NCBI RefSeq assembly: GCF_015670795.1 | Contig: NZ_JADPCJ010000024.1 | Coordinates: 1-37,574, forward strand | Direction: 5' to 3' | DNA: 37,574 nucleotides | Source of the DNA: Collinsella aerofaciens | GTDB lineage: Bacteria; Actinomycetota; Coriobacteriia; Coriobacteriales; Coriobacteriaceae | In this document: positions 1 to 8,190 of the stretch, in pieces | Layout: every line of letters starts with the position of its first letter | Numbering within the stretch: the stretch's first letter is position 1 | Notes under the pieces: model-generated | Told to the model about the DNA's origin: nothing | What the model saw: the letters and a program-made list of their open reading frames with translations, nothing else | Databases searched by the model: none | Made by a program: the position numbers and the translations under genes

Positions 1-50
1 AACCTCGTTGCGGCGCGGCTGCGCCTATGGCACTTCAACATCATTGTCGC

Positions 51-92
51 AGCCCCGACCCGCGGTCACGAGCGGGGGCTCCTATCTTTTTA
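51..92 (+). terminator. possible terminator of a gene left of the window
   Basis: AGCCC pairs with GGGCT and CCGC with GCGG around a small loop, with a bulge. The tail CTATCTTTTT follows. It would end a plus-strand transcript entering from outside the window. The bulge makes this tentative. Confidence 0.35.
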
Positions 93-187
93 GTGCCCTC
101 GGATTGGGTCATAGTGTCTGTCGTTGCCAAAACAGCGACGTTCCCTTGGCTGGCTTAAAGTGGCACTTGCGCCTGCGACGTTGCCAT

Positions 188-250
188 GGTAGTCATTGGG
201 GCGGCACTTGGGGACGTTCCTTTTCTGCCGGCAGTTGGGGACACTCCTTT
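188..250. repeat. dispersed repeat, GGGGACGTTCC family, copy 1
   Basis: The stretch GTAGTCATTGGGG, then TTGGGGACGTTCC, TGCCGGCA and GGGGACACTCC recurs almost unchanged at 19730-19846. Non-coding repeats of this style (short G-rich units with a central GCCGGC) resemble REP sequences. The reading frame across 8-307 has no SD and low-complexity composition, so I do not call a gene here. Apart from this repeat and the hairpin at 51-92, I see nothing in the first 311 bases. Confidence 0.6.
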
Positions 251-311
251 GGTGCAGGGGCAGCTAAAAGAGTCCAGTTCCACATTGGCTACCCGTGGGA
301 GGAATGAGCGG

Positions 312-980
312 TTACTCGCCTAAGATCAGCTCGGCGAGTTCGTCCTGGGTGTCCACCACGTAGTCGGCGCCGGCGGCTTCCAGCTCTGCGCGGCCGCGGA
401 AGCCCCAGCTGACGCCCGCGCTCTTAAGGCCGGCGTTGTGGCCGGTCAGAACATCGACATTCGAATCGCCCACATAGAGCGTGGTTGTCGGGTCGGCGTC
501 CAGCGCTTCCATCACATGCAGCGTGACGGGCGCTTCGGGCTTGGGCGGAAACGCATCGACACGGCCCTGGACCAGCGCAAAGCGGTCGGGACCAAAGTAC
601 TTCTCGATAAGCGGAGCCGCCGAGACGTGGTCCTTGTTGGTGAGCACGGCAAGCTGCACACCCGCGGCGTGCAGGCGGTCGAGCATCTCGATTGTGCCGG
701 CATAGGGGGCGGTGTGGTCCTCCTTGTGCTCGCCGTAGTAAGCCCTAAACTCGGCAAGTGTCTGCTCAAACATACGCCCGTCACCCGCATACTCGGCGGG
801 CATAAAGCGCTCGACCAGCTTAAGCATGCCGTTTCCCACTTTGTAGCGGTACTCGTCCACGGCAAACGTGGGCCAGCCGTGCATCTCGCAGGTATGGTTA
901 CCGGCTGCCGCCAGGTCCTCGAGCGTGTTGAGGAGGGTGCCGTCCAGGTCAAAGATCACATGGGAAAAAGCTGCTGCCAT
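312..980 (-). CDS. HAD-family phosphatase, phosphoglycolate phosphatase-like
   Basis: 222 residues. HAD motif I is FDLDGT at residues 10-15, with the nucleophile and acid/base aspartates. Motif II is LTNKD, and motif III/IV is the GDSNVD acidic motif near the C-terminus. A helical cap lies between motifs I and II, as in subclass I Gph/PpaX enzymes that hydrolyse phosphoglycolate or similar small phosphates. I chose the second ATG (980) because GGGAG lies 6 bases before it. The ATG at 995 has no well-placed SD. It follows hypE on the same strand after 124 bases, so co-transcription is possible. The true substrate cannot be read from sequence. Confidence 0.85.
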   Translation of the reverse strand: MAAAFSHVIFDLDGTLLNTLEDLAAAGNHTCEMHGWPTFAVDEYRYKVGNGMLKLVERFMPAEYAGDGRMFEQTLAEFRAYYGEHKEDHTAPYAGTIEMLDRLHAAGVQLAVLTNKDHVSAAPLIEKYFGPDRFALVQGRVDAFPPKPEAPVTLHVMEALDADPTTTLYVGDSNVDVLTGHNAGLKSAGVSWGFRGRAELEAAGADYVVDTQDELAELILGE

Positions 981-1104
981 GAAAGCTCCCGTCATTGGGT
1001 TTCAAAACGCACCTCATAATACTGGGCTTACGCGTCTGGCGTGGCTGGAATCTGAATATCTCCAGGGTTATCGGGTCGCATCGCGCCGACCGTGCGGTTC
1101 CGCC

Positions 1105-2139
1105 CTAGCAAATTCTCGGCAGCTGCTCTCCTACGAGCATGTCGAGGATGCGGGTTGATCCCCAGCCGGTACGTACGCGCACGGCGGGTCGAGCACCCTC
1201 GGCAAGCGGCAGCACGCGACCGATGATGGCGGCGTTCTCGCCGTAGCGGGCGGCGCGCATGGCCGCCAGCGCGGCATCGGCCTGCTCGGCCGGCACCACG
1301 GCGACCATCTTGCCCTCGTTTGCCACCTGCAGAACGTCGTAGCCGAGCATCTCGCAGGCGGCCTGCACGTCGGGGCGCACGGGCACGGCATCCTCGTCGA
1401 TCTCCATGGCAACGCCGCTGGCCTGGGCAAACTCGTTGAGCGTGGATGCCAGGCCGCCACGCGTGGGGTCGCGGAAGCAGCGGGTGTCGGGGGCGGCGGC
1501 GAGCACGTCGGCAATCAGATGATTGAGCGGCGCAGCGTCGCTTTCGATGTTGCTCGAAAACGCCAAGCCCTCGCGCTGGCTCATGATGGCGATGCCGTGG
1601 TCGCCTAGCGTGCCCGATACCAGGATGGCGTCGCCGGGCCGACAGTTTGCACCGCTGAGCACTACGCCCGTGGGCACTTCGCCCACGCCGGCGGTATTGA
1701 TGTAGACGCCGTCGGCACCGCCACGCTCGACCACCTTGGTGTCGCCGGTGATAATCTTCACGCCTGCCTCATGTGCCGTTTCGGCCATGGTCTGCACAAT
1801 CTGGCGCAGCTTGTCCATGGGATAGCCCTCTTCGAGGATAAAACCGCATGAGAGGTAGCGCACGTTAGCGCCCGAGGTCGCGACGTCGTTGACGGTTCCG
1901 CATACGGCGAGGCGACCGATATTGCCGCCGGGGAAGAACTGCGGCGTTACCACAAAGCTGTCGGTCGACATGGCGATTCGCCCGCTTGCGGGCAGCGCGG
2001 CGACACCGGCATCGTTGCCCGCAAGCAGCTCGGGCGATCCAAAGGCATCCAGAAAGACCTCATCGATAATGCGCTTCATCATCTGGCCGCCGGAGCCGTG
2101 GCCCAACAGGACAGTGCTATCGGTAACGCTATGGGACAT
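1105..2139 (-). CDS. hypE: HypE, carbamoyl dehydratase of hydrogenase maturation
   Basis: 344 residues, normal length. HypE is a PurM-like ATPase that receives a carbamoyl group from HypF on its C-terminal cysteine and dehydrates it to a thiocyanate. This supplies the CN ligands of the [NiFe]-hydrogenase active site. The diagnostic C-terminus PRIC is intact with the acceptor cysteine last. The N-terminal GHGSGG glycine motif and the internal DPTRGG motif are also seen. GGAG lies upstream of the ATG. It is the last hyp gene of the minus-strand operon, 48 bases after hypD. Confidence 0.97.
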   Translation of the reverse strand: MSHSVTDSTVLLGHGSGGQMMKRIIDEVFLDAFGSPELLAGNDAGVAALPASGRIAMSTDSFVVTPQFFPGGNIGRLAVCGTVNDVATSGANVRYLSCGFILEEGYPMDKLRQIVQTMAETAHEAGVKIITGDTKVVERGGADGVYINTAGVGEVPTGVVLSGANCRPGDAILVSGTLGDHGIAIMSQREGLAFSSNIESDAAPLNHLIADVLAAAPDTRCFRDPTRGGLASTLNEFAQASGVAMEIDEDAVPVRPDVQAACEMLGYDVLQVANEGKMVAVVPAEQADAALAAMRAARYGENAAIIGRVLPLAEGARPAVRVRTGWGSTRILDMLVGEQLPRIC

Positions 2140-2187
2140 ATCGAAAACTCCAATCGAGGGTGGTGCCGGTGTGCGGGTGCGTCTGGG

Positions 2188-3300
2188 CTAGTCGCGGTAG
2201 CGGTAGTACGCCGCGCAGCTGCCCTCGGAGCTCACCATGCAGGGGCCGACGGGGTGTTCGGGCGTACATGCGTGGCCGAACAACGGGCAGTCGCTCGGCG
2301 TGATGGCACCGCGCAGCACATCGCCGCAGCGGCACCCGCGTGGCTCGACCGTCGGTTCAATGGGTACGTCAAAGCGGGTGCCGGCATCAAAACGCGCGAA
2401 TTCGGGTCGGATGGAAAGACCCGAGTTGGCAATCGGTCCCAGCCCGCGCCACGTGGTGTCGCACGGCTCAAATACCTGCTCGACCAGTTGGCGCGCCACG
2501 GGATTGCCGTCTGCATTGACGCCACGGCGGTAGGCGTTGTCGATTGCGGGTCTGTCCTCGACAACCATCTGGACCAGCATGCAGATGCCCTGCAGAATAT
2601 CGACCGGCTCAAATCCCGTGGCCACGCCGGGGGTCTCGAACTCATCGACCAAAAACCCAAAGGGTGCCAGGCCCGTGATGGTAGCGACGTGACCAGGCAG
2701 GATAAAGCCGTCGATGGTTGTCTCGGGGTCGTTGGAGATCGCACGCAGTGCCGGCGGCGTGGTCTTGTGAGCGCAGTAGACCGAGAAGTTCTGGAGCCCG
2801 CGCGCGTCGGCCTCCAGGATAGCGGCGGCAATGGTGGGCGTTGTGGTCTCAAAGCCGACGCCCATAAAGATGACCGGACGTTCGGGATTTTGCTCGGCAA
2901 TGTCGAGCGCGTCGAGCGGAGAGTAGACGATGCGGATGTCGCGCCCCGCCGCCTTTTGCGCGGCAAGCGAGGTGGACGATCCAGGCACGCGCATCATGTC
3001 GCCAAAGGTGGTGATGATGGCGCCGTCCATGTTGGAAAGCGCGATTGCGTGATCGATGTCGTGGTTGGCGGTGACGCAAACGGGGCACCCCGGGCCGCTT
3101 AGCAGTTTGAGTCCCGTCGGCATAATGGAGCGAAAGCCATAACGGCCAATGCTCACGGTATGAGTACCGCAGACTTCCATAAGGTTGATGCTGCGGTTGC
3201 CGACAAGCTCATGAATGTGATCGATGAGCTCGCGAGCCAGCTTGGGGTCGCGAAATGCCGAAAAGTCGATACCGGAGCGAACCGGCTGCGCCGCCGCCAC
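2188..3300 (-). CDS. hypD: HypD, Fe-S scaffold for the Fe(CN)2CO unit
   Basis: 370 residues with a GTG start. HypD carries a [4Fe-4S] cluster and works with HypC to hold iron while cyanide and CO are attached. Visible family signatures are the MEVCGTHT motif near residue 40, SGPGCPVC near residue 70, the GFETTTP segment, and a C-terminal cysteine cluster starting GCRCGD and ending before SCAAYYRY. Its start overlaps the hypC stop by one base (TAGTG), which is typical of translational coupling. Confidence 0.97.
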   Translation of the reverse strand: MAAAQPVRSGIDFSAFRDPKLARELIDHIHELVGNRSINLMEVCGTHTVSIGRYGFRSIMPTGLKLLSGPGCPVCVTANHDIDHAIALSNMDGAIITTFGDMMRVPGSSTSLAAQKAAGRDIRIVYSPLDALDIAEQNPERPVIFMGVGFETTTPTIAAAILEADARGLQNFSVYCAHKTTPPALRAISNDPETTIDGFILPGHVATITGLAPFGFLVDEFETPGVATGFEPVDILQGICMLVQMVVEDRPAIDNAYRRGVNADGNPVARQLVEQVFEPCDTTWRGLGPIANSGLSIRPEFARFDAGTRFDVPIEPTVEPRGCRCGDVLRGAITPSDCPLFGHACTPEHPVGPCMVSSEGSCAAYYRYRD

Positions 3301-3560
3301 TAGTATGCCTCGGCCGGGTTGGTGGCGAGCTGGTCCTCTTCGGCCAGCTCGGCCATGGTATTGACGAGCTCGAGTGTCTCTTGGGCTTCCTGCTCGTCGA
3401 CAATCTGAATGCCAAAGCCGGCGTGCACGAGAATATAGTCGCCTACCTGTGCCGTCGGCACGAGGCGCAGCGAAACGGGGCGCTCGATGCCCATCATGTC
3501 GACGGTCGCCTTAAGGTCGTCGTCGCGTTTGACCACTTTACCGGGAACGGCAAGGCACAT
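3300..3560 (-). CDS. hypC: HypC/HupF family hydrogenase maturation chaperone
   Basis: 86 residues beginning MCLAVPGKV. Cys2, exposed after removal of Met1, is the conserved residue that binds iron and the hydrogenase precursor. The SD AAGGGGAA precedes the ATG. HypC shuttles the Fe(CN)2CO unit with HypD, whose gene it overlaps by one base. The family is usually 75-95 residues, so this is complete. 131 bases separate it from hypF upstream. That gap holds a small perfect hairpin (stem GCTCGCG at 3625-3643) without a T-run. Confidence 0.96.
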   Translation of the reverse strand: MCLAVPGKVVKRDDDLKATVDMMGIERPVSLRLVPTAQVGDYILVHAGFGIQIVDEQEAQETLELVNTMAELAEEDQLATNPAEAY

Positions 3561-3691
3561 AATGTTCCCCTTTTATACGTTTTGCGCTGGACAGGCGCCT
3601 AATTACCCATCAGTTGATGGTAGCGCTCGCGGGAGTCGCGAGCAAACGCGTTACACCTGTGAGACGGCGGCGCGCAGGCTGGCAAAACAGC

Positions 3692-6145
3692 CTATCGAGA
3701 AGCCGTCTGCGCGAGGCGAGCGCGAGCGATGGCGGCCTGACCGTAGGCGATGCAGCCATCGTTGACGGGCACAGCGTGGGGGACCAAGACGGCAAGACCG
3801 GCGTCTTTGAGTTCATGGGTAAGGAGCTTAAGCAAAAGCCGGTTCATGAACACACCGCCCGAGAGCGCGACAGTATCGAGACCCTCGCGATCACAAATCT
3901 CGTACGCGACGTGGGTCGTGGCGTGCGTAATGGCGATGTGGAACCCGAGGGCGAGCCTGTCGGCCGGCGCGCCTGCCTCGATTCCATTCAGAAGAGTTTC
4001 GATGAGCGGTTGGGGGTCCAAGATGGAGGAGTCGTCGGCAGACATGAATACGCCTGCATCATTGCTGTCGAGACGAACAGGCTTACCGTCGAGCGCACGC
4101 CAAGCGGCGGCTTCGAGTTCGATGGCGGGTTCGCCTTCGTAGGTTGCCTGCCCGCAAATGCCCAAAACTGCAGCGGCGGCGTCAAAGAGGCGCCCCATGC
4201 TGCTGGTACGCGGGCTGTTGATGCCGCGCTCGATCATGGTGGCTGTCACGCTGCGCATTTGCTCGTCGAGGGTGCCCAATAGCCCCGCGGCACCCGGGTG
4301 CTCGAGCAGGCCGAGCTCGTTTAGCAGGGCAAAGGCATTGCGCCGGGCATCGCGCACGGATGCGGCACCGCCTGGCAGCGCCCAGGTGCGCAGGTGCGCG
4401 GCGCGTTCAAAATCGGCAAGGCCGGCGACAAGGAACTCGCCGCCCCAAATGGTTCCGTCGGTGCCCGCCCCCGTGCCATCAAAGGCGATGCCGAGGACGC
4501 GTGCGTTGGTTGTAAGCTGGCCCGCGGCGATAGCCTCGGCCATTACGCTCGCGATATGCGCATGATGGTGCTGCACCTCGACGAGCGGCATGCCCTGTTC
4601 TTGCGCCTGCTCGCGCGCCCACTGGCTCGATAGATAGCTGGGGTGTAAATCGCAGGCCAAGGCGGCGGGCGTCAAGTCAAAAAGGTCTTCCAAGCGCGTG
4701 CGTGCGGCGTTCCAGGCATCGAAGGTCCCGCCGTTTTCGACATCGCCGATATGCTGCGACACAAAACAGGCCGCCTCGCCGTTCGCATCCTCGCGCGTGA
4801 ATGCGATTGTTGCCTTTTGCTGTGGGCCGCAGGTGAGCACGCAGGGTGCAGTGCCGTTGAGCGCCGGCAACGACAACGGTTGCGGCGCATATCCGCGTGC
4901 GCGACGCACAGACATGACGGTGCCGTCGACCACACGTACCACGGAGTCGTCATAGCGCGAGAGGATTGCGCGGTTGTTGCCGAGCAGCGCGTCAGCAATG
5001 CCGGCGGCAACGAGGTGTTCCCAAGCAAGGCCGTCATCAGTTTCGATAGGTTCCTCGCTCAGGTTTCCGCTGGTCATGACGAACGCATGCATGCCGCGCG
5101 CTGCGGCCGCGGCGAGCAGTAAATGTTGAAGCGGGGTGTAGGGGAGCATAACGCCAAGCTCAGGCAAGTCGTGTGCGACGGACGGCGCGAGTGTAAGAGC
5201 GTCGGGGGAATCCCCCTCGCCAACAGCACGCCGGCGCAACAGCACGATGGGGCGAATGCTGCCGGCCAGCAGGCCGCGCTCAACGTCGTTGACACGGCAC
5301 AGGCGTTCAGCATCGGCAAGGCTGCGCACCATAACGGCAAGCGGCTTGTTGCTGCGGCGCTTGCGACGGCGCAGCTCGACCACCGCCTGCTCATTGGCGG
5401 CGTCGCAGGCCAGATGGAATCCGCCCAGGCCCTTGATGGCGACAATACCGCCGCTGGCCAGAAGCTCGACACAGCGGTCAATAATGACATCGCTAGTTTC
5501 GCGCGTGCTGCCGACGGCTGGCGTCGCCCCCGAGCCTTCGAGCTCCATGTCGCCCGCCGCCTCGCGCCAGGTAATATGTGGCCCGCAGTCAAAGCAGGCA
5601 TCGGGCTGCGCATGAAAGCGCCGGTCAAGCGGGTCGCCATACTCTGCGGCGCACTCGGGGCACATGGGAAAGCAATCCATCGACGTGGCCGCTCGGTCAT
5701 AAGGCAGCGACCGGATGATGGTAAAGCGCGGCCCACAGTTGGTGCAGTTGATAAAGGGGTAGTGATAGCGCCGGTCGGCGGGGTCGAACAGTTCGCGCAG
5801 GCAGTCGTCACAGGTGGCGATATCGGGGGAGATGAGCGTCGTGTGCGCGGTCTGATCCTGCGATGCTACGATACGAAAGGCCTGCTCATCGTCGGGATCC
5901 CAAGCGTCGGGCTCAAGGTCTGCAACAGCGACATGCTCAACGCGGGCCGCGGCAGGCGCGTGCTCCGACAGCGCGGCGACAAAGCCGTCGAGTGCCTCGA
6001 CCGAAGCATGCGCCTCGATGTGCACGCCATCGCCCGCGTTAAGCACCCAGCCGCAAATGCCATGCGCCATAGCCTCGCGATACACAAATGGCCGCATGCC
6101 AACGCCCTGCACAATGCCCGTCACATGAATATGCACATGCCGCAT
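3692..6145 (-). CDS. hypF: HypF carbamoyltransferase
   Basis: 817 residues. HypF makes carbamoyl-adenylate from carbamoyl phosphate and ATP and passes the carbamoyl group to the HypE cysteine. The domains appear in the usual order. First is an acylphosphatase-like domain (GIVQGVGMRPF, residues 10-20). Next come two zinc fingers built from CDDC, CTNC, CPEC and CFDC pairs (about 105-185). A YrdC-like nucleotide domain follows (about 210-390), then a Kae1-like domain with HHHAH and LSGGVFMN. I chose the ATG at 6145 because AAGGAGG sits 5 bases upstream. An ATG five codons earlier actually contains that SD. It lies 29 bases after nikR in the same direction. Confidence 0.97.
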   Translation of the reverse strand: MRHVHIHVTGIVQGVGMRPFVYREAMAHGICGWVLNAGDGVHIEAHASVEALDGFVAALSEHAPAAARVEHVAVADLEPDAWDPDDEQAFRIVASQDQTAHTTLISPDIATCDDCLRELFDPADRRYHYPFINCTNCGPRFTIIRSLPYDRAATSMDCFPMCPECAAEYGDPLDRRFHAQPDACFDCGPHITWREAAGDMELEGSGATPAVGSTRETSDVIIDRCVELLASGGIVAIKGLGGFHLACDAANEQAVVELRRRKRRSNKPLAVMVRSLADAERLCRVNDVERGLLAGSIRPIVLLRRRAVGEGDSPDALTLAPSVAHDLPELGVMLPYTPLQHLLLAAAAARGMHAFVMTSGNLSEEPIETDDGLAWEHLVAAGIADALLGNNRAILSRYDDSVVRVVDGTVMSVRRARGYAPQPLSLPALNGTAPCVLTCGPQQKATIAFTREDANGEAACFVSQHIGDVENGGTFDAWNAARTRLEDLFDLTPAALACDLHPSYLSSQWAREQAQEQGMPLVEVQHHHAHIASVMAEAIAAGQLTTNARVLGIAFDGTGAGTDGTIWGGEFLVAGLADFERAAHLRTWALPGGAASVRDARRNAFALLNELGLLEHPGAAGLLGTLDEQMRSVTATMIERGINSPRTSSMGRLFDAAAAVLGICGQATYEGEPAIELEAAAWRALDGKPVRLDSNDAGVFMSADDSSILDPQPLIETLLNGIEAGAPADRLALGFHIAITHATTHVAYEICDREGLDTVALSGGVFMNRLLLKLLTHELKDAGLAVLVPHAVPVNDGCIAYGQAAIARARLAQTASR

Positions 6146-6174
6146 GCGAGCCTCCTTCATTGAAGTGTCTGCTG

Positions 6175-6669
6175 TTACAGCCCCAGGCTTTGCTTGGTGG
6201 CGGCGCAGGTGAGCTCGCCGTGCTTAACGCCGCGCAGCCCCAGCAGACGGTCCGCCAGCTCGTAGACGCGTTTGCCGCGACCCTTGAGCGCCAGAATCTC
6301 CAAGCAGTTGTGGTGGTCCAGATGCACGTGCATGGTCGAGACAATCTCGTCGGTGTAGTCGTGCTGCACCTCGTCCAGACGGCGCGTCAGGTCGCCGGTA
6401 TGGTGGTCATAGATCATAGTGAGCGAACCGATGACCTGCTCGTCGGGCGTGCGCATCTGCTCCTTGGCGATCGAGGCGCGAATCAGATCGCGTACGGCCT
6501 CGGATCGGTTAGCCACGTCACCGCGGCGCGCGATCTGCTCGTCAAAGCGGCGCAGCAGGTCGTCGGGCGCGGTGACCGAAAAGCGGACCAGCTCGGAGCT
6601 GGGGCCGCTGCAGCGGCAGCTCGCATCGTCGTCCGCACCGTGATCGTGCTCGTGCTCGTGCTCGGCCAC
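6175..6669 (-). CDS. nikR: NikR, nickel-responsive ribbon-helix-helix regulator
   Basis: 164 residues with a GTG start. A ribbon-helix-helix DNA-binding segment (about residues 26-68) precedes the ACT-like nickel domain. The four ligands of E. coli NikR (H76, H87, H89, C95) align without gaps to H103, H114, H116 and C122 here. The N-terminus is extended by about 20 residues rich in His and Asp (alternating H at 4, 6, 8, 10), with a CRC motif that E. coli NikR lacks. It starts one base after the stop of the preceding small gene and is followed by hypF, so it probably controls its own operon in response to nickel. I found no clear GTATGA-N16-TCATAC operator upstream. Confidence 0.95.
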   Translation of the reverse strand: MAEHEHEHDHGADDDASCRCSGPSSELVRFSVTAPDDLLRRFDEQIARRGDVANRSEAVRDLIRASIAKEQMRTPDEQVIGSLTMIYDHHTGDLTRRLDEVQHDYTDEIVSTMHVHLDHHNCLEILALKGRGKRVYELADRLLGLRGVKHGELTCAATKQSLGL

Positions 6670-6670
6670 G

Positions 6671-6919
6671 TTACACCAGTTTCACAGAGCCGACGGAGTT
6701 GTGATCTGCCTCGATGGCCTCCTCGTAGCCCTCGAGCGCATCATGCGCCTCGTGCAGCGCAGACATGGCGGCCTCGAGCTTGGCGCCAATGCGCTCCATG
6801 TCAAAGTTCTCGGTCGCATGCAGCAGCTGATGGCTCCACTCGTGAGCGAGCTCAATGGTGTCGTCGACCTGCTTGACGCTCATGGCAAGCTGGCTCATGT
6901 TCATTCCGACGTCATGCAT
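6671..6919 (-). CDS. small helical protein, first gene of the nikR-hyp operon
   Basis: 82 residues that I do not recognise. The sequence is almost wholly helical and acidic (E/A/D/H rich) and carries no cysteine, signal peptide or membrane segment. Several His and Glu residues could bind metal, but no motif supports that. The ATG has a good SD (AGGAGATTCCC). The one-base gap to nikR makes it translationally coupled. By position it may assist nickel sensing or hydrogenase maturation, but this is context only. Confidence 0.8.
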   Translation of the reverse strand: MHDVGMNMSQLAMSVKQVDDTIELAHEWSHQLLHATENFDMERIGAKLEAAMSALHEAHDALEGYEEAIEADHNSVGSVKLV

Positions 6920-6990
6920 GGGAATCTCCTTTTGTACGGGGCGAAATGGTGGTTCAGATTCTACTACGCCCGCCTTGGGCGCCGCCGCAT

Positions 6991-7028
6991 AAGAAAACGG
7001 GCGCGAGTCCGTCTGACCCGCACCCGTT
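6991..7028 (-). terminator. rho-independent terminator after trxA
   Basis: On the minus strand a 14-bp stem, AACGGGTGCGGGTC against GACTCGCGCCCGTT (two G-U pairs), closes a 5-base loop. TTTTCTT follows. It lies 112 bases beyond the thioredoxin stop and separates trxA from the nikR-hyp operon. Confidence 0.75.
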
Positions 7029-7139
7029 CACTGGGGGCTGTTTGTGCCTACCATACTATCCGTGGTCGCATGCCTTGCGTTTGGCACTCCGGCGAGCGGT
7101 GCGAAACCGCTCATGGACGGCAGACAGGTAACAAGCGTA

Positions 7140-7460
7140 TTACAGATGTTTCTTCAGCAGTGCCTGAAGCCTTGCCTTGGGTAAGGCGCCGACCGAACGG
7201 TCGACTTCCTCGCTGTTCTTAAAGACGATCAGCGTGGGGATGCTCATGACGCCAAACTTCATGGCCAGGTCCTGGTTGTCATCGACGTTGCACTTGGCCA
7301 CAGCCAGCTTGCCGGCCAGTTCGTCGGCGACCTCGTCTACGATGGGCGAGAGCGAGCGGCAGGGGCCGCACCACGGGGCCCAAAAATCAACCAGTACGGG
7401 CAGGCTATCGTTGACGACAGCGTCGAAGTTCTCGGGGGTAATCTGCTTGATGTCAGCCAT
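7140..7460 (-). CDS. trxA: thioredoxin
   Basis: 106 residues, a standard single-domain thioredoxin. The active site WCGPC spans residues 30-34 (Cys31, Cys34), and the cis-proline loop MSIPT follows in the second half. It reduces protein disulfides in the cytoplasm with thioredoxin reductase, which is not in the window. The frame opens 28 codons earlier, but GGAGG lies 5 bases before the ATG at 7460 and the homologous fold starts there. It appears monocistronic, with its own terminator, and is divergent from the gene at 7597. Confidence 0.95.
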   Translation of the reverse strand: MADIKQITPENFDAVVNDSLPVLVDFWAPWCGPCRSLSPIVDEVADELAGKLAVAKCNVDDNQDLAMKFGVMSIPTLIVFKNSEEVDRSVGALPKARLQALLKKHL

Positions 7461-7562
7461 AGTGACCTCCATAATGCGACGCGGCTCGGCCGCGTAAAAC
7501 TCAGTACGACCGTGCTTATACCCAGCGGCTCGTAAAGCAACCACTCGCGGGCGGCTCTTTTA

Positions 7563-7568
7563 TATAAT
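7563..7568 (+). promoter_or_regulatory. -10 box (TATAAT) for the 7597 gene
   Basis: A perfect TATAAT sits 29 bases before the chosen start. No good -35 box is visible at 16-18 bases, so this is a candidate only. An upstream frame uses an ATG overlapping this box, which argues against that earlier start. Confidence 0.45.
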
Positions 7569-7596
7569 GGTGGGCACGCAAACGATTGGAGAGCGC

Positions 7597-8172
7597 ATGC
7601 CCACGTCACAAAGCCAGAAAAAAGAAGCCATCGCTCAGGCGACCGAGCAGGAGCTCGCGTCGCTTGCAGATCGCGGCGTGCGTATCTCGGGCAACGCGTG
7701 CTCGCCGATTGTGCTGGTCAAAGGCGATTTGGATGAAGCCGAGTGCTCGGGCGGTGAGCTGGCTGCCGGCGCGGATGGCGCCGCGTTGCGCAAGGCGCTC
7801 GGCGCCATCGGATATGCCCCCGAGGATTTTTGTGTGCTGGCAAGCGTCGCCGGCGCGGGCGACGGAGCGGTCGCGGCGGGCGAGGCCCTGACGTGCGACC
7901 TGTTCCGCGAGGCGCTGGAGACCTTGGACCCCGAGGCGGTGCTGCTGCTGGACAACAGCGCGGCCGATGTCATGCGCGAGACCTATGCCGATATGCTTGT
8001 GGCAATTGATGACTTTGACACCGCCATGCTTAAGCCCGGCCTGGTCGCCCATGTGCAGGGGCGCCGCGTGCTGGCGCTCGACGGTTTTGAGGCGGCGCTC
8101 ACCGACAAGGCCGCCAAGCAGCGTATGTGGGCCTACATTAAGCAGCTGCCCCCGGCGGCTGCACCGCTGTAG
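7597..8172 (+). CDS. uncharacterised cytoplasmic protein
   Basis: 191 residues. The start is set by GGAG 6-7 bases before ATG 7597. There is no signal peptide or membrane helix. A Gln/Glu/Lys-rich N-terminal helix leads into an alpha/beta domain with a CSPIVLVKGDLDEAE segment. A run predicting alternating strands and helices follows, then a C-terminal segment GRRVLALDGFEAAL. The pattern vaguely recalls degenerate uracil-DNA-glycosylase-like folds, but no catalytic motif is visible and I give this little weight. It converges with the histidine kinase gene, with only 18 bases between the stops. Confidence 0.75.
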   Translation: MPTSQSQKKEAIAQATEQELASLADRGVRISGNACSPIVLVKGDLDEAECSGGELAAGADGAALRKALGAIGYAPEDFCVLASVAGAGDGAVAAGEALTCDLFREALETLDPEAVLLLDNSAADVMRETYADMLVAIDDFDTAMLKPGLVAHVQGRRVLALDGFEAALTDKAAKQRMWAYIKQLPPAAAPL

Positions 8173-8190
8173 CGAGGCTGGCGGCAGCCC

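Noticed and set aside
8..307. 99-residue open frame at the left edge
   Set aside because: No SD and a composition set by the G-rich repeat. The same repeat at 19730 is not open in that frame as a gene.
3625..3643. terminator between hypF and hypC
   Set aside because: The hairpin is short and lacks a T-run, and hypC has its own SD within a continuous gene series.
6920..7139. NikR operator upstream of the nikR operon
   Set aside because: I looked for GTATGA-N16-TCATAC and found only an isolated CATACT-like half-site near 7050, too little to call.
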